Assembly (NCBI RefSeq): GCF_000150275.1
Contig: NW_002060943.1
Location: 6,626,299 to 6,690,298 of the forward strand
Reading direction: 5' to 3'
Origin: Trichoplax adhaerens
Taxonomy: Eukaryota; Placozoa; Uniplacotomia; Trichoplacea; Trichoplacidae
DNA length: 64,000 nt
The number at the start of each line of letters is the position of its first letter. Positions within the stretch are counted from its first letter, which is position 1. The translations under genes were made by a program, and so were the position numbers. Below are positions 1-14,800 of this stretch, in pieces. The notes beneath the pieces are model-generated. The model was given only the letters and a program-made list of their open reading frames with translations. It ran no database searches and was not told where the DNA came from.

Positions 1-2875
1 GAGATAAAGGAGAATAGTTTCTATCATTAAATGTAAGACTATTATCCGCCATCAAAAGAAATGCTCGTGATATGTATAAGTGGCAGTTTGGACAAAGACA
101 TTAAACGACTAACAGTTGTCGCTGGATCCTTTCTATTTATCTTCTAATTAATCGAAAGATAATGCATTTCTCTTTTAATATTGACGAATATACACAATCA
201 CAGTATATCAGCCAAAAAAAAAAAATGGCTGATATGTCACAGACTCAATGATAACTGCATTCCTATTGACTTTTTTTAACTACAAATTAAAGTAATACCT
301 TTTCTAAACGATTAGAATCTAGTATTTTATGCTCAGGTCCTATTCCGCCTTTACTAACTTCTATTTATCCCTATAATCTAGCCTAGCAGAAGGTGCTCAA
401 GACAATTATCGTGAGAAAACTATTGTATCTAATAAAGTTGGTATTATATATCAAGAAATTACAAGGTAAATAAGACATTTCCTTTATATTGGATGATTAT
501 AATGAATCATGTTCTTGATTTCACGTGTGATAGAATAAGTATCCACTCTATAGTATGATAGTTTAGACATGACTTGTGAAAAGTATCTTAACTCAAGAAT
601 TTAAATAATAATACTCGTAATTTTAAAATGGTTATTTACTAAAGATCATCTGCTAGGAAAGCATAGGAATGGAATACGCGTAATTTCATCTTAATTAGGG
701 AAATCCAAATTACTATTAATGACAATTGTCTGAATATCTAAGCACAAAAATAGTTACTACTATTGAATGACTGTTTGAGTTAAAAGAATCAGGAATTATT
801 AGCGATGCTATCGCAGTCAAGGCTATTACAGCTATTAAAACTACATAACACGTCTATGTGGAATCGTCATTACCTATCGGTCGTTATTTCCACTAACGTG
901 ACACTAAAGTTATTTGACTCATAGGACCAACTCAATAGGTAAAAATGAAAACATTAATACTATATTTTCTTAAAATTGTAAGGTACAAGTTGTTTTCTTA
1001 GCCACAAATAGTACTATTCAAGTAGTAAATTCAAGAATGGCAACTGTTACCTATTGGTGGTCAGAAACGTTAGCATGATCTATTAAATCCAATCGACTTA
1101 ACGAGTAAAAAATTGTTTCCCATAATAGTATTGTAGTGAGTGATGTTGAGATTCTACTAGCATAAAGTAGAAACGAGTCATTATGAAGGCCATCCTGTCG
1201 TCACTAGGAATATGAATATTAAGATGATCAATTCAAAAAGTAAATAATTTAATACAGCTGTAGTTATTCTGTTGCTTTCGGTAATGTTATAACTATTTCA
1301 GTATAATTGACTCCGCAAGTAAGAAATGATTAACGTTATTCATCATAGTATTTAGCGATATAAAAGTTATTCCCCCCAAAATTGTCAATTCAAGAGTGAA
1401 TAGCTACTGCTATCTTGTTGTAAATAAAGCTTTTCAAGGTTAAAAGTGATGAACTATAGCAAATTACGCCCTAAGTAAGAAATACCTAACGGTATTTCCA
1501 TCATAACTATGATCATTTAAATTGTAGGATACAGATAATCAGAAATAGTCCCTAATATGCTATCGTCATCAGGGATATTCTAATTCTAGATGAATCTTAT
1601 CCATACTATACGAGTTAATTAATGAATGACTGTGGTACTGTTCTTCCAATGAATTTTGAAATGTTGAATAACTTGAACTAACTGATAACTTACGAAAACG
1701 TCTATTATCAACAATTTTTCTTAATTTACAATTGTGAGGTCCATTCGAAAATCTTAAGTAATGAATTTCTAAAGTATCGAACAAGTTGATTCTAATTACT
1801 AACTATAAAACGATAAAATGGTAACAACACCTCATCTTTAATACTGCTAACTTACCCGCAGTTCATATAATATTATGATTACCGTAGACAATCCTAAACA
1901 CCTCTGTTTGTATGTGTTAGTTTATGAATAAATCTACCCTAAATATGCTAACTCTTTCAAGGAAAACTATAGCCACTGATCTACCGAATCCAGAACTATC
2001 TTGCGCTAGGCTCTTCGATGATGACGGTCTAGAATTATGGCGATTAACTGTCGCCAACAACTAGCAAACCAACTATTCGGTGAAAATTGAGTGAGGATTT
2101 TCATCGAGTTGTGAAATTCCGGTAGTTGTTGAATGTACTCTCTTTACTAAATATAGCAAAGATTAATGGTCTATATCGCATAGTATACTTTTTTTCCTTT
2201 ATTAGACAGCGCTGATGTATTTGATTGGACTTCCGCTATTAATTAACTTGAGTTACGTACTGATCGAAAGTTTTGACTCATTATCGAAACTAATTATTAA
2301 TTAACGAATTTTATCCCTATGATGGAAATTAAATGAATAAATTGGTGCTAAAACGAGTGTGTAATACGTGAACTAGCCGAAATTAGGCCTTCCATACTTA
2401 ACTACACTTGTTTCAAATGCTATTGAATATGAAAATAGCTAATATTGAATCGAGATATTTCATTATTTGTTGTTGTTGTTGTTGTTGTTTGAATATTATA
2501 TGATTCAGTAGAAGAATTGATTGGTTGCATAAAAGCTGAACAATAATAATATAATCAATTCTTTCATTTTCAAGCTTGATTATCATTTTCTATTTTCTCA
2601 CCAAGATCCTTTCATTCTTTCTGTTTTAATTTCTTTGCCTATAGTGCCATCGTTCCAACTATCATTTGATTATTAACCAATATTAACTTCTTGATGAGGA
2701 AAGAGTAGTTATCTTAAGCTAGAAATTATCCAACTGTAGTGGATTTGATAACTATTTCCGACATTCAGCGCCAATGTCAATTGAATCCAATTGCAATACA
2801 ATAGTCTAGGACTGGAGATAATAAAAGTTGATTAAGCATCCAATAGAATAAAGGCAAGAAATTTTTTATCTAACG
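1..2875. other. Gene-free upstream region
   Basis: No open frame here looks like a protein, and the longest (1569-1784, minus) is an ordinary AT-rich chance frame. The last few hundred bases before 2876 presumably hold the promoter and 5' UTR of the RapGAP gene. No TATA box or other core element is clear. Confidence 0.5.
2467..2487. repeat. (TTG)n microsatellite
   Basis: Seven uninterrupted TTG triplets lie about 390 bases before the first ATG of the RapGAP gene. The repeat may be in its 5' UTR or promoter. Confidence 0.9.
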
Positions 2876-5800
2876 ATGACAACCAATAAGCAAAATTATC
2901 AAGAAAAGGCAACATCACTTCATTATTATCATCGTCATTATCCAGTCAAGATGGACACCTATTCTACGTTACCTTTAGATGGGCAAAGTAGTGGTAGTAG
3001 TAGTATGAGTGGTAGTAGTAGTCTTCAGGATAATCATCGTAGTTATCATTCCAATCCGTCATCACCAACCAGTACAACATCATCGACACCATTACCATCA
3101 CCATCACTGATTAGTAGTAAAATTGGTCGTTTTAATACTGTTAGTGCTGGACAATTGGGTAAACTATCACGCCAATATCAATACGATAGTCAAGATGGTG
3201 GCTACTTCGAGACGTTATCATCATCACCACCTAATCGTCATCAATTTTATTCACTTCATGTTACTGGTCATCAATGGAAGAAAACTGCATTCAATTCGTC
3301 AGGATCTTATCCCGATCAAGATGAAAATGATAGTCATTCAGGTCGGAAATTATTTCAAAAAATTGGCAGACCCTATAAAAGTGTTGATCAAAGCCAATCG
3401 TTATGTCGATCAGGATTTTGCCACTACGATTTCTATAGCCCATGTGTCGATTTCTATAAATCGATTCAACGTGGCCAATTATTTAAACAGCAAAGTTCGA
3501 CTGGTGCATCAGCAGCAGCACAGGCTATGGAACAACATATCGATAGTCCAGAAAATAATTTCAGCGATGATAACTTAAGTCCTAGTCTAAGCCCTCTTGG
3601 TCCTTCATCGAATCAAATGTATTTAACCGATCAGCTTATTATTCAAGAATGTGCCCACTTTAAATGTGAATTCAATCCAATCTTAACACCCCATTCCAAT
3701 TTAATTCAACAATATCCTAATGGCAATCATGCTCAAGGTAATTTAAAAAATGGCTGGTGGAAAATTATGGGACAATGTCATGATCAAGATATTGCACCCA
3801 TGGAGAAATTTGAATATTTCGATTATGGAGCGCATTATTATCTCTATCGTTTCTCTGGTAAAGGTAAGATGACTTATTTTCTTTCTTAAATCGCAATAAA
3901 CTTTTGCAACCACTGCTTACCTAGGAGCGTATGCTATTACAGTACGAGTGATGATCAATATCATCTATAAATAAAAGAATTGATATCGATATTAGCATCA
4001 ATTTGATGACCGTAGGCTGGTTAATACTTGCCGTAGATGCCCCCCCCCCTCCAATTTTTCCTTTTTACTCTCTTCCTTCCTCACTACTCCGCCCTCTTTC
4101 AACAATGCGGTACAATGTTATACTAGCAGAGATTGTGGCCTACATAATTTTAACTTAAATGAATATCAATCCGTAGTACTATCCATGTCTCAAAGATGCT
4201 CATTATGGAGGAAAAGACCATTATAAGTTTTAAAAATTATCGTTTATTAAATATCAAATCCTCCTTATCCTAAATAAATTTATAGTTTTCGATAGTTGCT
4301 TTTTGAATATTTTATTTTCTTATAGATATGAAGCCTAATAAATGGGAATCGATTTTAAGTTCATCTTTCAATTCTGATAGCTATTTTGAATAAATTACCA
4401 GGGCGGTTAAAATATTATCATTATCTATTAGAAGATCTATAGGAAATACCGATAGGGACATGATAATATCAAAATTATTAATCTTTGAAGTAGCACTAAA
4501 CATTCTATAAATAATTGTCTGCCAAATTTAAAATAATTCCACTGTATTATCGTAATAGAGTGGTTCGATTGGACGTATTTAGCTCTGTCTTAATCCGTAA
4601 TAATATTCCTAAATATTGATACACTTACTTAGTATAATATCAGCCTAAATTTACCGTTTTAATCAAAGAAATGTCAATCAAACGAATAAGAGATTCATCC
4701 ATTTGAATGAATCATTTTTAATTTATTTTTTTCCACCATTCATTCTGTAGCTCATTATAGATTAGATTGATTTAATACGGTAAGTTATTAAAGCACCTGA
4801 GATTACTGTCCTGATGGTCAAGGCTACTATTTCCGTAAAATAAGCATAGCTATTGCTTCACAATCGTCAAATGGAATTCTGAATGAAATATAAAGATTGA
4901 CACTTAAAATAATTCCGATTTTACTCTCTCATAGCGGTTTCCTCACCAAAATTTAGCTCATATTTCTTACACTTACTTTATAATAGAAATACTTCCTTTG
5001 CTAACTCATTCATTCGTGAAATCTATAACAAAGTCCCCATTTATCTTTTTTATTAACTTATCATCGTTCGTTTTTGAACACTATCGTTGCTGATCTTCCA
5101 GCAGCGAGGCAATGTGAAGCAACAAAGTATTTTAGGAATTATCACTTGTCTTTACGCTAATTGATCATTTCAAATTAAAAACGCGGAATATCAATGCTAT
5201 TTTTCTATAATTTATATATACGTGCATGAGCAAATGCCTACTTATACTCCTTCGCTATGAACTTAATAAATCATATGCTGGTCCTTTCAAATCGCGAATA
5301 CTTCCTTATTATCATGATCTAATAATAGAAAAACTCATGATATGCTACCCAAGGCTGCTTTTCTTGCCCACATCACTGCTTGTTCTTCGTGTTTTTTTCT
5401 ATGGTTCAACATTTAACAGCAATTACAGTAAAGAAAAAATGCCGAGATATATTTATTTATAAGAATTATCATCTATTATTATTTTCAGTATCATATATTC
5501 TTAGCTCTTACGTACTAGAGCAATTGCGCTAAGTCAAAAAGGAATAAATGTCTGAGACTGATTTTGCTACTAGCAAACATCATTCGATAACTTAAATATT
5601 CAAGTCGATGTTGGTCCAAGTTAATCACGGATGGATAGCCTTAGAAGTTGTAAGAAAGTAGAATATTTATCGCTCTAACGACATCTTTCGAATTTAAATC
5701 ACCTCCTGTCGTTCTTAATAACTAATTTTCTTCCATATAACAGCATTAAATACAAATAATTTGCCTCTTAGGGAGAATTAAAAGAAAATACAAGATAGAG

Positions 5801-8800
5801 ACTGATATAAGCTAATTACTGTCTATAGTTTTAAAAATTGAAGTCTATATGGCTCCAGAGCGATCATGAATAGGGTTCAAAACAGAGAGGAAGTAAAATA
5901 TGTAACATGACGATATGATCATTTATATTCTCATCTTATATAGAATCATCTTCGATGTCTAATATTCTTCCTAATAGTAACCCCAATATCACGTATAAAA
6001 GCACGTATTTTCGGTGCACTTTTATAACATTGACTCCATTTTAGAGGGATTATTTTATGCAATGTAATCAATGGCAGTAGATGGCATTATTTGGAGATTA
6101 ATAAAGTTACTATGACCTAGTATTTATCTGTTATTATTATGATACAGGATATTAACATTTCATGAATGAATGCCCAAGAATTCTAGTAATTTGAGTCCTA
6201 TTTTTTTATCTTTATATCAATTTCTAACATCAATGACGTGAACAATATAATCATAAAAAAACAATAATTGTAATTCAATGAATGGTTTCAACTATCCAAT
6301 ATTACGGCATTAATATTCATGAAATCTATTCATATGAAGTTATAATAATGAATGATGGGTTGTGTAGAGTTGAGTTCATGAATAAGTAAAGTTATAGCAT
6401 GTTTAAGTAGTACGATTAGCATCTTCAAAATAAATACCTAAGGTTACAGTTTACTATCTACAATGAGCGCTTTGTTTTAGCTATGTTGATATAAGGTACG
6501 TAAATTTTAAGAAGTAACAATCAATTTTCCAGAAAGACTTATAAATAATGATATCATTTATTTAAAATTCATGTAGAAGTTGCATCATAACGTAAAAACA
6601 GATCGACTACAAGCAACAATAAAGACAAGCTATAATATAACTTTCGCCAAAGCTTGCCCAATTAGCTTAATTTGTTTTACCACCCGATATGACCATGTAA
6701 TATTAGCGTTAATCGCTTTACCATTTTTTATTATATAGTATAAAGGTCTTCTCTTAATATTCTAATGCTGATATCAAATTTTGCCACGTAAGATATGAAA
6801 ATTAGTTCAACCCATTAATCTGATTTGGTTAAGCGGTTTGAATATCGCTATAGTAGCTGCAGCGAAATTATTGACTACATTCTTTAATTATTCTCACAAT
6901 TTCCTTTATTTCAATACTTTGAATGGCAATATTGATGTTGTTATGGTTAAGAGATGAACAAGCAGCCTCTCATGAAGAGTTTAGCAAAAAGAAAATTCAC
7001 ACTTCTACAATATAACTTAGTTTGCTTTTCAATCTGATTTGCTAGTTTCTCCTTCGGTAGGCTAGAATAATTCGTTGATGGTTACTTTATAAATCAATAT
7101 GATTTCTACCGATTTAGTCAGAACATTGACGATGGTTAACTCGTTGATAATGTTTGATTATGAAGATAAATGCTAGTTGTTTTAATATCGTTTAAATATA
7201 ATAGCTGCGAGTTCCATGAATCTTCATACTTACGTCCTCATCCCTGTGCTTGTTGTATTTGTTATGCATAGACTGATGGTTACGGTTAAGTTTACATCTT
7301 TCCATATTATGGTTTACGTATTCTCCTTTCCTTTTTCGCTCATTTATTTACGAACGCAAGCTAGCTAAGAAATTGTTTCTTTGCATTTAAATTTTATTAT
7401 TTAATTTTACTATTATCATTTCAAGACAAAAATTGATCTATATTGCAAAATATTTTTTTCTCAATTCTCACCATTTTAACAAAGATATTCTATGTTCTAT
7501 GAAATAATCCCTAATTAATTCCTTTAATAGTTAATTCTTCTTCGCACATTCAATAAACAGAACATCATTGTCGAATTGATTAATCTACCATCGATAGAGT
7601 GAACTTGCTCAATTTACTATTTCAACATATGATTATCATTTAAGGCGAAACAATTAAGATGAATAACTATTACCTATATAGATCGATAATCTAAAAAAGT
7701 AATAAGTGACATTTGGAAGAAAATTCAATGCGAGATTACCATGTCAAAATGTCATGAATGAGTCGGTAAAGAAGGCAAATTATGCTATAGCCCCTAAATT
7801 ATGAAAACGAGATGCCACATTGATAGCGATATTGTTTGGTCATCTTTATCCAAAGTTTGATTTGATGAAGCTAGCTAAACAGTAGCATTATTTATTGATG
7901 CAGCCTTAATCTCTTAGGTTGTTTTCAATTAACGACGAACGATATCTCTACAGATAAGATTGAGCTCATATATTATTTTGACAGCAACTTTATCGAGTTA
8001 ACTACCTCTTTTTCATTCCTACTACATAAATAAATCAGAAAACCCTCATAGCCGGTTGTAGCCATACGAGATAGCAATTTCATTCGATTTTCCTAGAAGA
8101 CTATTTTAGCACTTAAAATGATGCTAAATTCAAGATCTTTTACAATTAGGAAATAAGATTTGTCATCGATATAAAATTTAAAAGCTGAACTTCCTAAATC
8201 ATCAATGCTGCTAGTAGATTTAATTAAACAGTAAAAAAATTCACCTTTCTCGAGTGCAAGGTCAATATATTATTTTGAAACATCTTGAACAAATAGTTTA
8301 ACTTGGATAAATCGATGTCAGTTAATATGATCTATCATAAAATTAAAAAGATGTATGACTTTACTCAATTATCATACTTATAGACATTATTTAGTGATCA
8401 TATCTTGAAGCTTTGGTAGATTTTATCCTAACTGTCTTATTTGTCTAACCGGCCTAATGTTTATATATCCCACCTTCTTGTAGAGCATTTCAATTATTTT
8501 GGCTTAGATGACCAAATTGGTCCAATAGCCATATCGATTCGACGCATAAAGGGTTCGAAGAAGAAAAATAACTTGTCTAAATCAATTCAAAATTTTAACA
8601 AGTATTACATAATCATTCGAAGTTGCCAGGTAAGGACGCACTGCGTTATCTCAAAGTGATTGCACCTTAAAAGTTTCATTCTATATATCATCTGTTTTAA
8701 AGTGAGCTTAATGACTGTTATGCTTCCATCAGGTGTATTGTATTGCATAACTTTCGTTATAATCGATATAAGATTTATTTACTCTATCTCTATAATCGAT

Positions 8801-11800
8801 GTTAAAATGGATTATAGTTTATTCTAATTTCTCCTATGGCGTAATAGCTTCATAATAAATTTTTTTAATCAGCAGCACTTGTAGATAGTTGACGATAACG
8901 ACCTTGTATAACTGAATTAGAATATTTATTATTAAATTAATTTTAATGCTAATCATCCGTTTCTCGTAATTCCTAGCTACTGTGATCTGTTTATCTAATG
9001 TAGATACAGAGCTATCATTCAATACAGTATAAATTAGCCACACATTGGTCTACTTATTAGATAGTGTTGATTAAAGACTTTAATCAAATTAAAGTATTTG
9101 AAAAATATTTTATTGCATCATGCCCTACTTACTTATTTTTCTAGTTGGAAACATTACGAGGAAGCATATCGGAAGAGTGTATTACCAAAACTTCGAAAGT
9201 TAAAATTGATACATTTCGCCCTGTAATTGAACACGTGGCTCCTGAAATACAAATATCTTGTCTACGACAAGGCCAATATAACGTCGAGGTCTATATTATT
9301 TTATGACAATCTTAGCATATTAATGCAAGTCGTACTTCAAATAGCTAACAGTCAAGCAAAGCAGATCAAAAATAGCATATCATGGGCGAAAATAATTGTC
9401 ACTTAGGATTATTTCAATTTCCTTTTCTTATACTTTAATCTTACATGATAAAAAATATAAATATTTAAGAATAGATAAAAATTGTAAAGACAGGGAAGAT
9501 TAACATCTTGCTATTTTTATATTTTAGTGTGCTTCTGAATTACTGAGTTTTGATAATCAACTATGGGTTAGTAGAATGATTAAAGCGACTTGTATACTAG
9601 TATTTACATGATGTTTTAACTGTTTTGCTTCAATTGCCCTTCTACCAATGTCAGATTAAGAAACTCTTCGTAACCAGTTGTTTTTTACTTTATCATTAAC
9701 ATTAAATTCTATCTGCTTATAGCTTACAGATGTGTATAAATTTGGAGTTTTATATTGTAAGAAAGATCAAACCAGTGAAGAAGAAATTTATCGAAACTGT
9801 GAGGCAATGTTTTTATACCTAATATGAAATATATATATGGATGTAATACAATATGATTATTAATGAGATAAAACGATCGATTTTAACTTAATAATTAGGT
9901 GATTCTAGTCCACGTTTCGAAAGATTTCTCTCCATCTTGGGAGATAGAATAACATTACAAGGCTTCCAAGGTTATAAAGGCCAATTAGATATTAAAAGTA
10001 AGGCAATAATGACCAACAAGATAATACAGTAGGTTTAACTTTAAAGACATAATATTCGCTTTAATTTCATCATAATTTATCCTGATTTCTCATTAGCTAT
10101 CGTCAATATCATTTACAATCTAATTTAAGGACGAATTGAATTAATTTTCTGTTAATTAATTATTCATTAAGAATCATATTGATGCATATTAATTCTTAAA
10201 AGTGATCGATTTACCTATAGACTTTAAATGAATCTAATATCTAAAATCTCTATACTGTGATATAATTACAATATCAATCTCTTACATATTGATACTCGTG
10301 CTTTCATTTATTAGCTTATAAATTATCAAGCACGTACAATCTCAGTAAAATTATCTCTAGCAGTATTTTCAGTTAATCAAATAATTATCATGTTATTATC
10401 ATATACTAAATCATAATATTGCTGTAATAATATGAGTCTAGATATTATTGCCTAACTGACATGCCTTTTAGTATAAATCTTTAAACTGAATGCCACTGTT
10501 ACCTTACCTGGACCAGTTACCTAATTTTAATGTAGTCCTTTCATCGATAACTTAGATAATACTACTGGAACAGAGTCAATTTACACAAAATACTACGGCA
10601 ATCAAATTATGTACCATGTATCAACCTTACTACCTTATAATCAAGATTGTGGACAGCAGGTACTAAAATTATTTACTAGAACTGGCTGAAGGCAAAGTAA
10701 AACTATACTAGGCCTGTATCCCAATTAAGCCATAGTTCAAACTAACAGCTGAATTCTTATTTTATGAATAGTTGATGAGGAAAAGACATATTGGAAATGA
10801 TATCGTTACGTTTATCTTTCAAGAAAATGATGCTCCACCCTTTTCTCCAAGAATTATTCGTTCAAACTTCCAGCACGTCTTTATTGTAGTCCGCCCTGTC
10901 TATGATGCTTCTCAAAATCTTATATTCAAGTAAGGATTAATTTAAAGCACCATACTAAGGTTACGTACAATAATCTTGCATTATCCAATCCATAATTTAT
11001 CGATATAAAACATCCATTTATATTCGATGAAATCAAGTCTTCACTAGATATCTTATCTATGTGCTAATTTCTTGCGGTTCTCCATTGGGTGGATGGAACT
11101 TGTAAATTCTTTAATAGTAGCCCAAATAAATTCTCTTCATCATCAATTTAATAACATCAATACTAGCTTATTAAACTTTTACCGATTATGGTCCATGAAT
11201 GAAATAGAATACTATATAAACGCATTAGATGACAAATTATGGCTGCACTAGGCAGAAATACATTACTATTAGCGATAACTTTTCATCCGGTTGGTAGATC
11301 ATCGGATATTTCATGCTGCAATTATTTCGTAAGCTTACGCTGATTTTTAATGTGTAAGTTACGTATATTATAATTATTTGGTCATATACGCGTATAACCA
11401 ATTAGTTGGATACTTTATAAAATTTGGTAATCTACGGGTTTCGTTATTTTAATTATAGTTCATTGTCTTCAGATATCATAATACGTAATCAATACAACTA
11501 TTAATTTTATGCTGATTCTTGATTGAATAGAGTCGCTGTTACTAAAGCATGTGGCATTGCTGATTTCGGCCCCTCTTTACCAAAGGAAGGTTTATTTACT
11601 GATGAAGACGAATTAAGGGATTTTCTTCTGACGAAAGGTAAATTTATATTTTGTACTTAACATCCATACACTCTGTCATTCTTATATTATTTACAAAATA
11701 GCTCACTAATATCAAATGAGATTTTTATTTAACCATTCAATATTTATTCTCATTATTTTTACGTTGGAATAATTCACTCGATTCTCGCTGCATCTACTCT

Positions 11801-14800
11801 CATGGATGATTAATCGTGGCGATCACTTTTCGGCCCTGATTATTTCATTTATTTACCTTTCCAGCTATCAATGGGGAGAATGCAACCAAAAGATCCTGTA
11901 AATTTCGATATTTAGCCATGAGAACACGAATGCAGTACTTAAAGGACATGTATGGAAGATTTACTACTAATTTAACTGTCGATCACGTTCCAAAATATGG
12001 TAATTCTTCCTACGATATTTAAAATTTCCTATGTTATTGTCAACTTTTAGTATCAATCTATTAATTTTATGTTGATAACATAACGGAATTCAGGTATTCT
12101 TTCACCAATTAAACAAATCAAAGTTAAAAATGATCCAAACATTGTAGAAGATAGTTTAGGAGGCTTTGCATATGGTGTTCAGGTACGTCCTTTTTCATAT
12201 GTACTATGAGTAATACGACTAGATGACTATACATTGATAATGTTTTTCGACAATTTGTTTGTTGTAATCATAATAGCTTGATAGGAACAAAAATGATAAA
12301 ATAGCGATGGTTATAACGGCATCAGTAATTCACATTATTAACATACATGAAATGGTAAGATTAAGCTGTATTAATATTACAGTTTGTACCTTCGATAAGG
12401 AGGTGACTTTAGCTTAAGATTTGTATAATATGAATAATAACTTTGTATTTTAGAAATTGATATGGAGTATACCTGGCCAGTCAATCATGGGATGGTTTAG
12501 GAAAGATATGCGGTAAGATAGATTTTCTTCAGTATAGTAGTTATTAGCTTACATGGGTAGTTAATTTAGATTATTTGAACTAAAAGATTAAATTGAAACG
12601 ATTTGAGTGCCGTCGCCTTCTTAAACTAATGTTAATGTAACAAACTGATCCAAATGAAGTCTGCTCAATAAAATTTCAAAGCCTTCAATAGTTAACGTCG
12701 ATATACTACTGTAGAAGCTGTTGAAATGCATTTAAAATATCAGTCTGTTATTTAAGGTTAACTATATATGCTCATTAAGAGATATGATAACACAAAAATT
12801 TTATCCTCACAGTCATGATAATTTATATCTGATCTCATTCTTTTCAAAGTTACAACATTAATTAGAATTAATAGTAAATTTACTTAATATTAAATCGATG
12901 TACAAGTATTTCTGAAAAAAATTAATTACAAAATACTATAATAATTGACGTGCTTCAAATTACATCAATTTTTGTTTTATTGTTAGAATCAAGATATTTT
13001 ATCATCATGGTAATAGTACTGGACTCCATTTACTTAGTTATCAAAGTCTATCTGATATTGATAGTAAATTAGACGTCATTTCTAGCGGACATAGGGTGAG
13101 AAATTATTAGTTAAATTATTAATAATAAAGATTATTAATTTGGATCTGTAAAATTCATTAACTTTCATAATTAAATGCTATTTTTTATTGTAGTAGAAAT
13201 AATTTTAGATCTATAATCTTTTAATACCGGTAAATCAATAATCTTCACAACTTTACATTATTAACCATGATAACATATAACTGTTATTGTTCGCTTTCCA
13301 AATCAGTAACTTTGTTACTATGGTCGTAGAATTCAAATCAATTATGCAAATTAGATGCCAGCTAATTTTTAATCGACAAATACTTAGTAGATAAGTCTAC
13401 AATTTAAAATAATTAATTGATCAATTATTATGATTGTATTTGGTATAAAGATGGCTCTTAAGTAGTTGGATATAATATTTTATCCAAGCAACTGAGTATT
13501 TGCTAGATCAGATGCCTTAGAGTTATAAATTTGTGTATCCGATACTAAAATTCATAGAGTTACCGTATGCGATTTATCTCATAGAGAATATCCTTCATAT
13601 TCCTTAATTAGGTATATGAAATAAAATTTAAACTCATGTCTCCCGGTTCTCATGGATTGCATATCTACCCGGATGGTATTATTGCTAAAATTGATGAAGA
13701 CAGTATGGCAGATAAATCAGTATTAAGGTCTGGATTTAAAGTTATTGAGGTACGAATAATTTAGTCATCAAATTAGGTGTTTCGCCTTATTATAAATCTG
13801 TTGATGGATCATCCATTCATTTTTGTTGACTGCATATATTGTTAATTATATGTTATCTCACATGGAGCAAGCTAGTGATAATGTTACCGTCCAAGTACGA
13901 AATCCAGTCATTTCGCGAATTGCCTAGTAACAATAATTTAAGTAAAATTGTTTACAGCAATTAAGGGATAATTAATTATCTACTAGATGATAGAATCAGT
14001 ATCACTCACTGTTCACACATACCGTATATACTTGTAAGTGTATAATAACAAAGGATATCCCCTAGATATCCAGCCGTATTATTTAATCTATATACAAATT
14101 TTAAATATGAAAATATTTTAGTGTTCAGCAGACTAACTATTTTCTGTGATTGTATGATAGGTCTGTGGGGTTCCATTCTTGTCTCATCGATACGAAGAAG
14201 TCATGGCTCATTTAGCTTATACAAATGACCTGGTATTAATCTACTTGATTCCCTCCTCAGATTCTTCGATCTATAATAGGCTAGTTTAAAACTGCATATG
14301 AAATAATACATCTTTATTCAATTTTACTTATATGATGAGATTGGCAATGGAAAGAATTTATTTAGAAGTAGAATACCATAATGTTGTTACTTTTTTAATC
14401 AGTGAGAACCTTGAAAATAGAAAGAAGTACCACCTGTTTAAGAAATTCAGCCTAAAAAAGATTTCTGAAGGATCAAAGCAAGACTTACCCACTAATGCAC
14501 AGGCTTTAACCGTAGCAGTGGCGAATGATGTACAAAATCGCGAAGCGAGTGACAATTCATCCATAGGATCGCTAGAAGAGTAAGTGATTGTGTTTCATTC
14601 GAATAAAATATAGTAATATCAAAGATGTCTTTTCGCTAACTACTATAGAGGCAAGCTTTTTTAAATATAGGACCCATAGTTCATTGAAAAAATTGCATGC
14701 TATACGCAAACGATATTCTGCGCAGTCTTATAATCTAGCTATATTACATAATGTAACATTCTATCTAGTCTCGGAAGAATATATTTAGACTTATATTAAC

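Noticed and set aside
5226-5462. 78-codon open frame in RapGAP intron 1
   Set aside because: Lies inside a large intron with AT-rich composition and no family match, which is consistent with chance.
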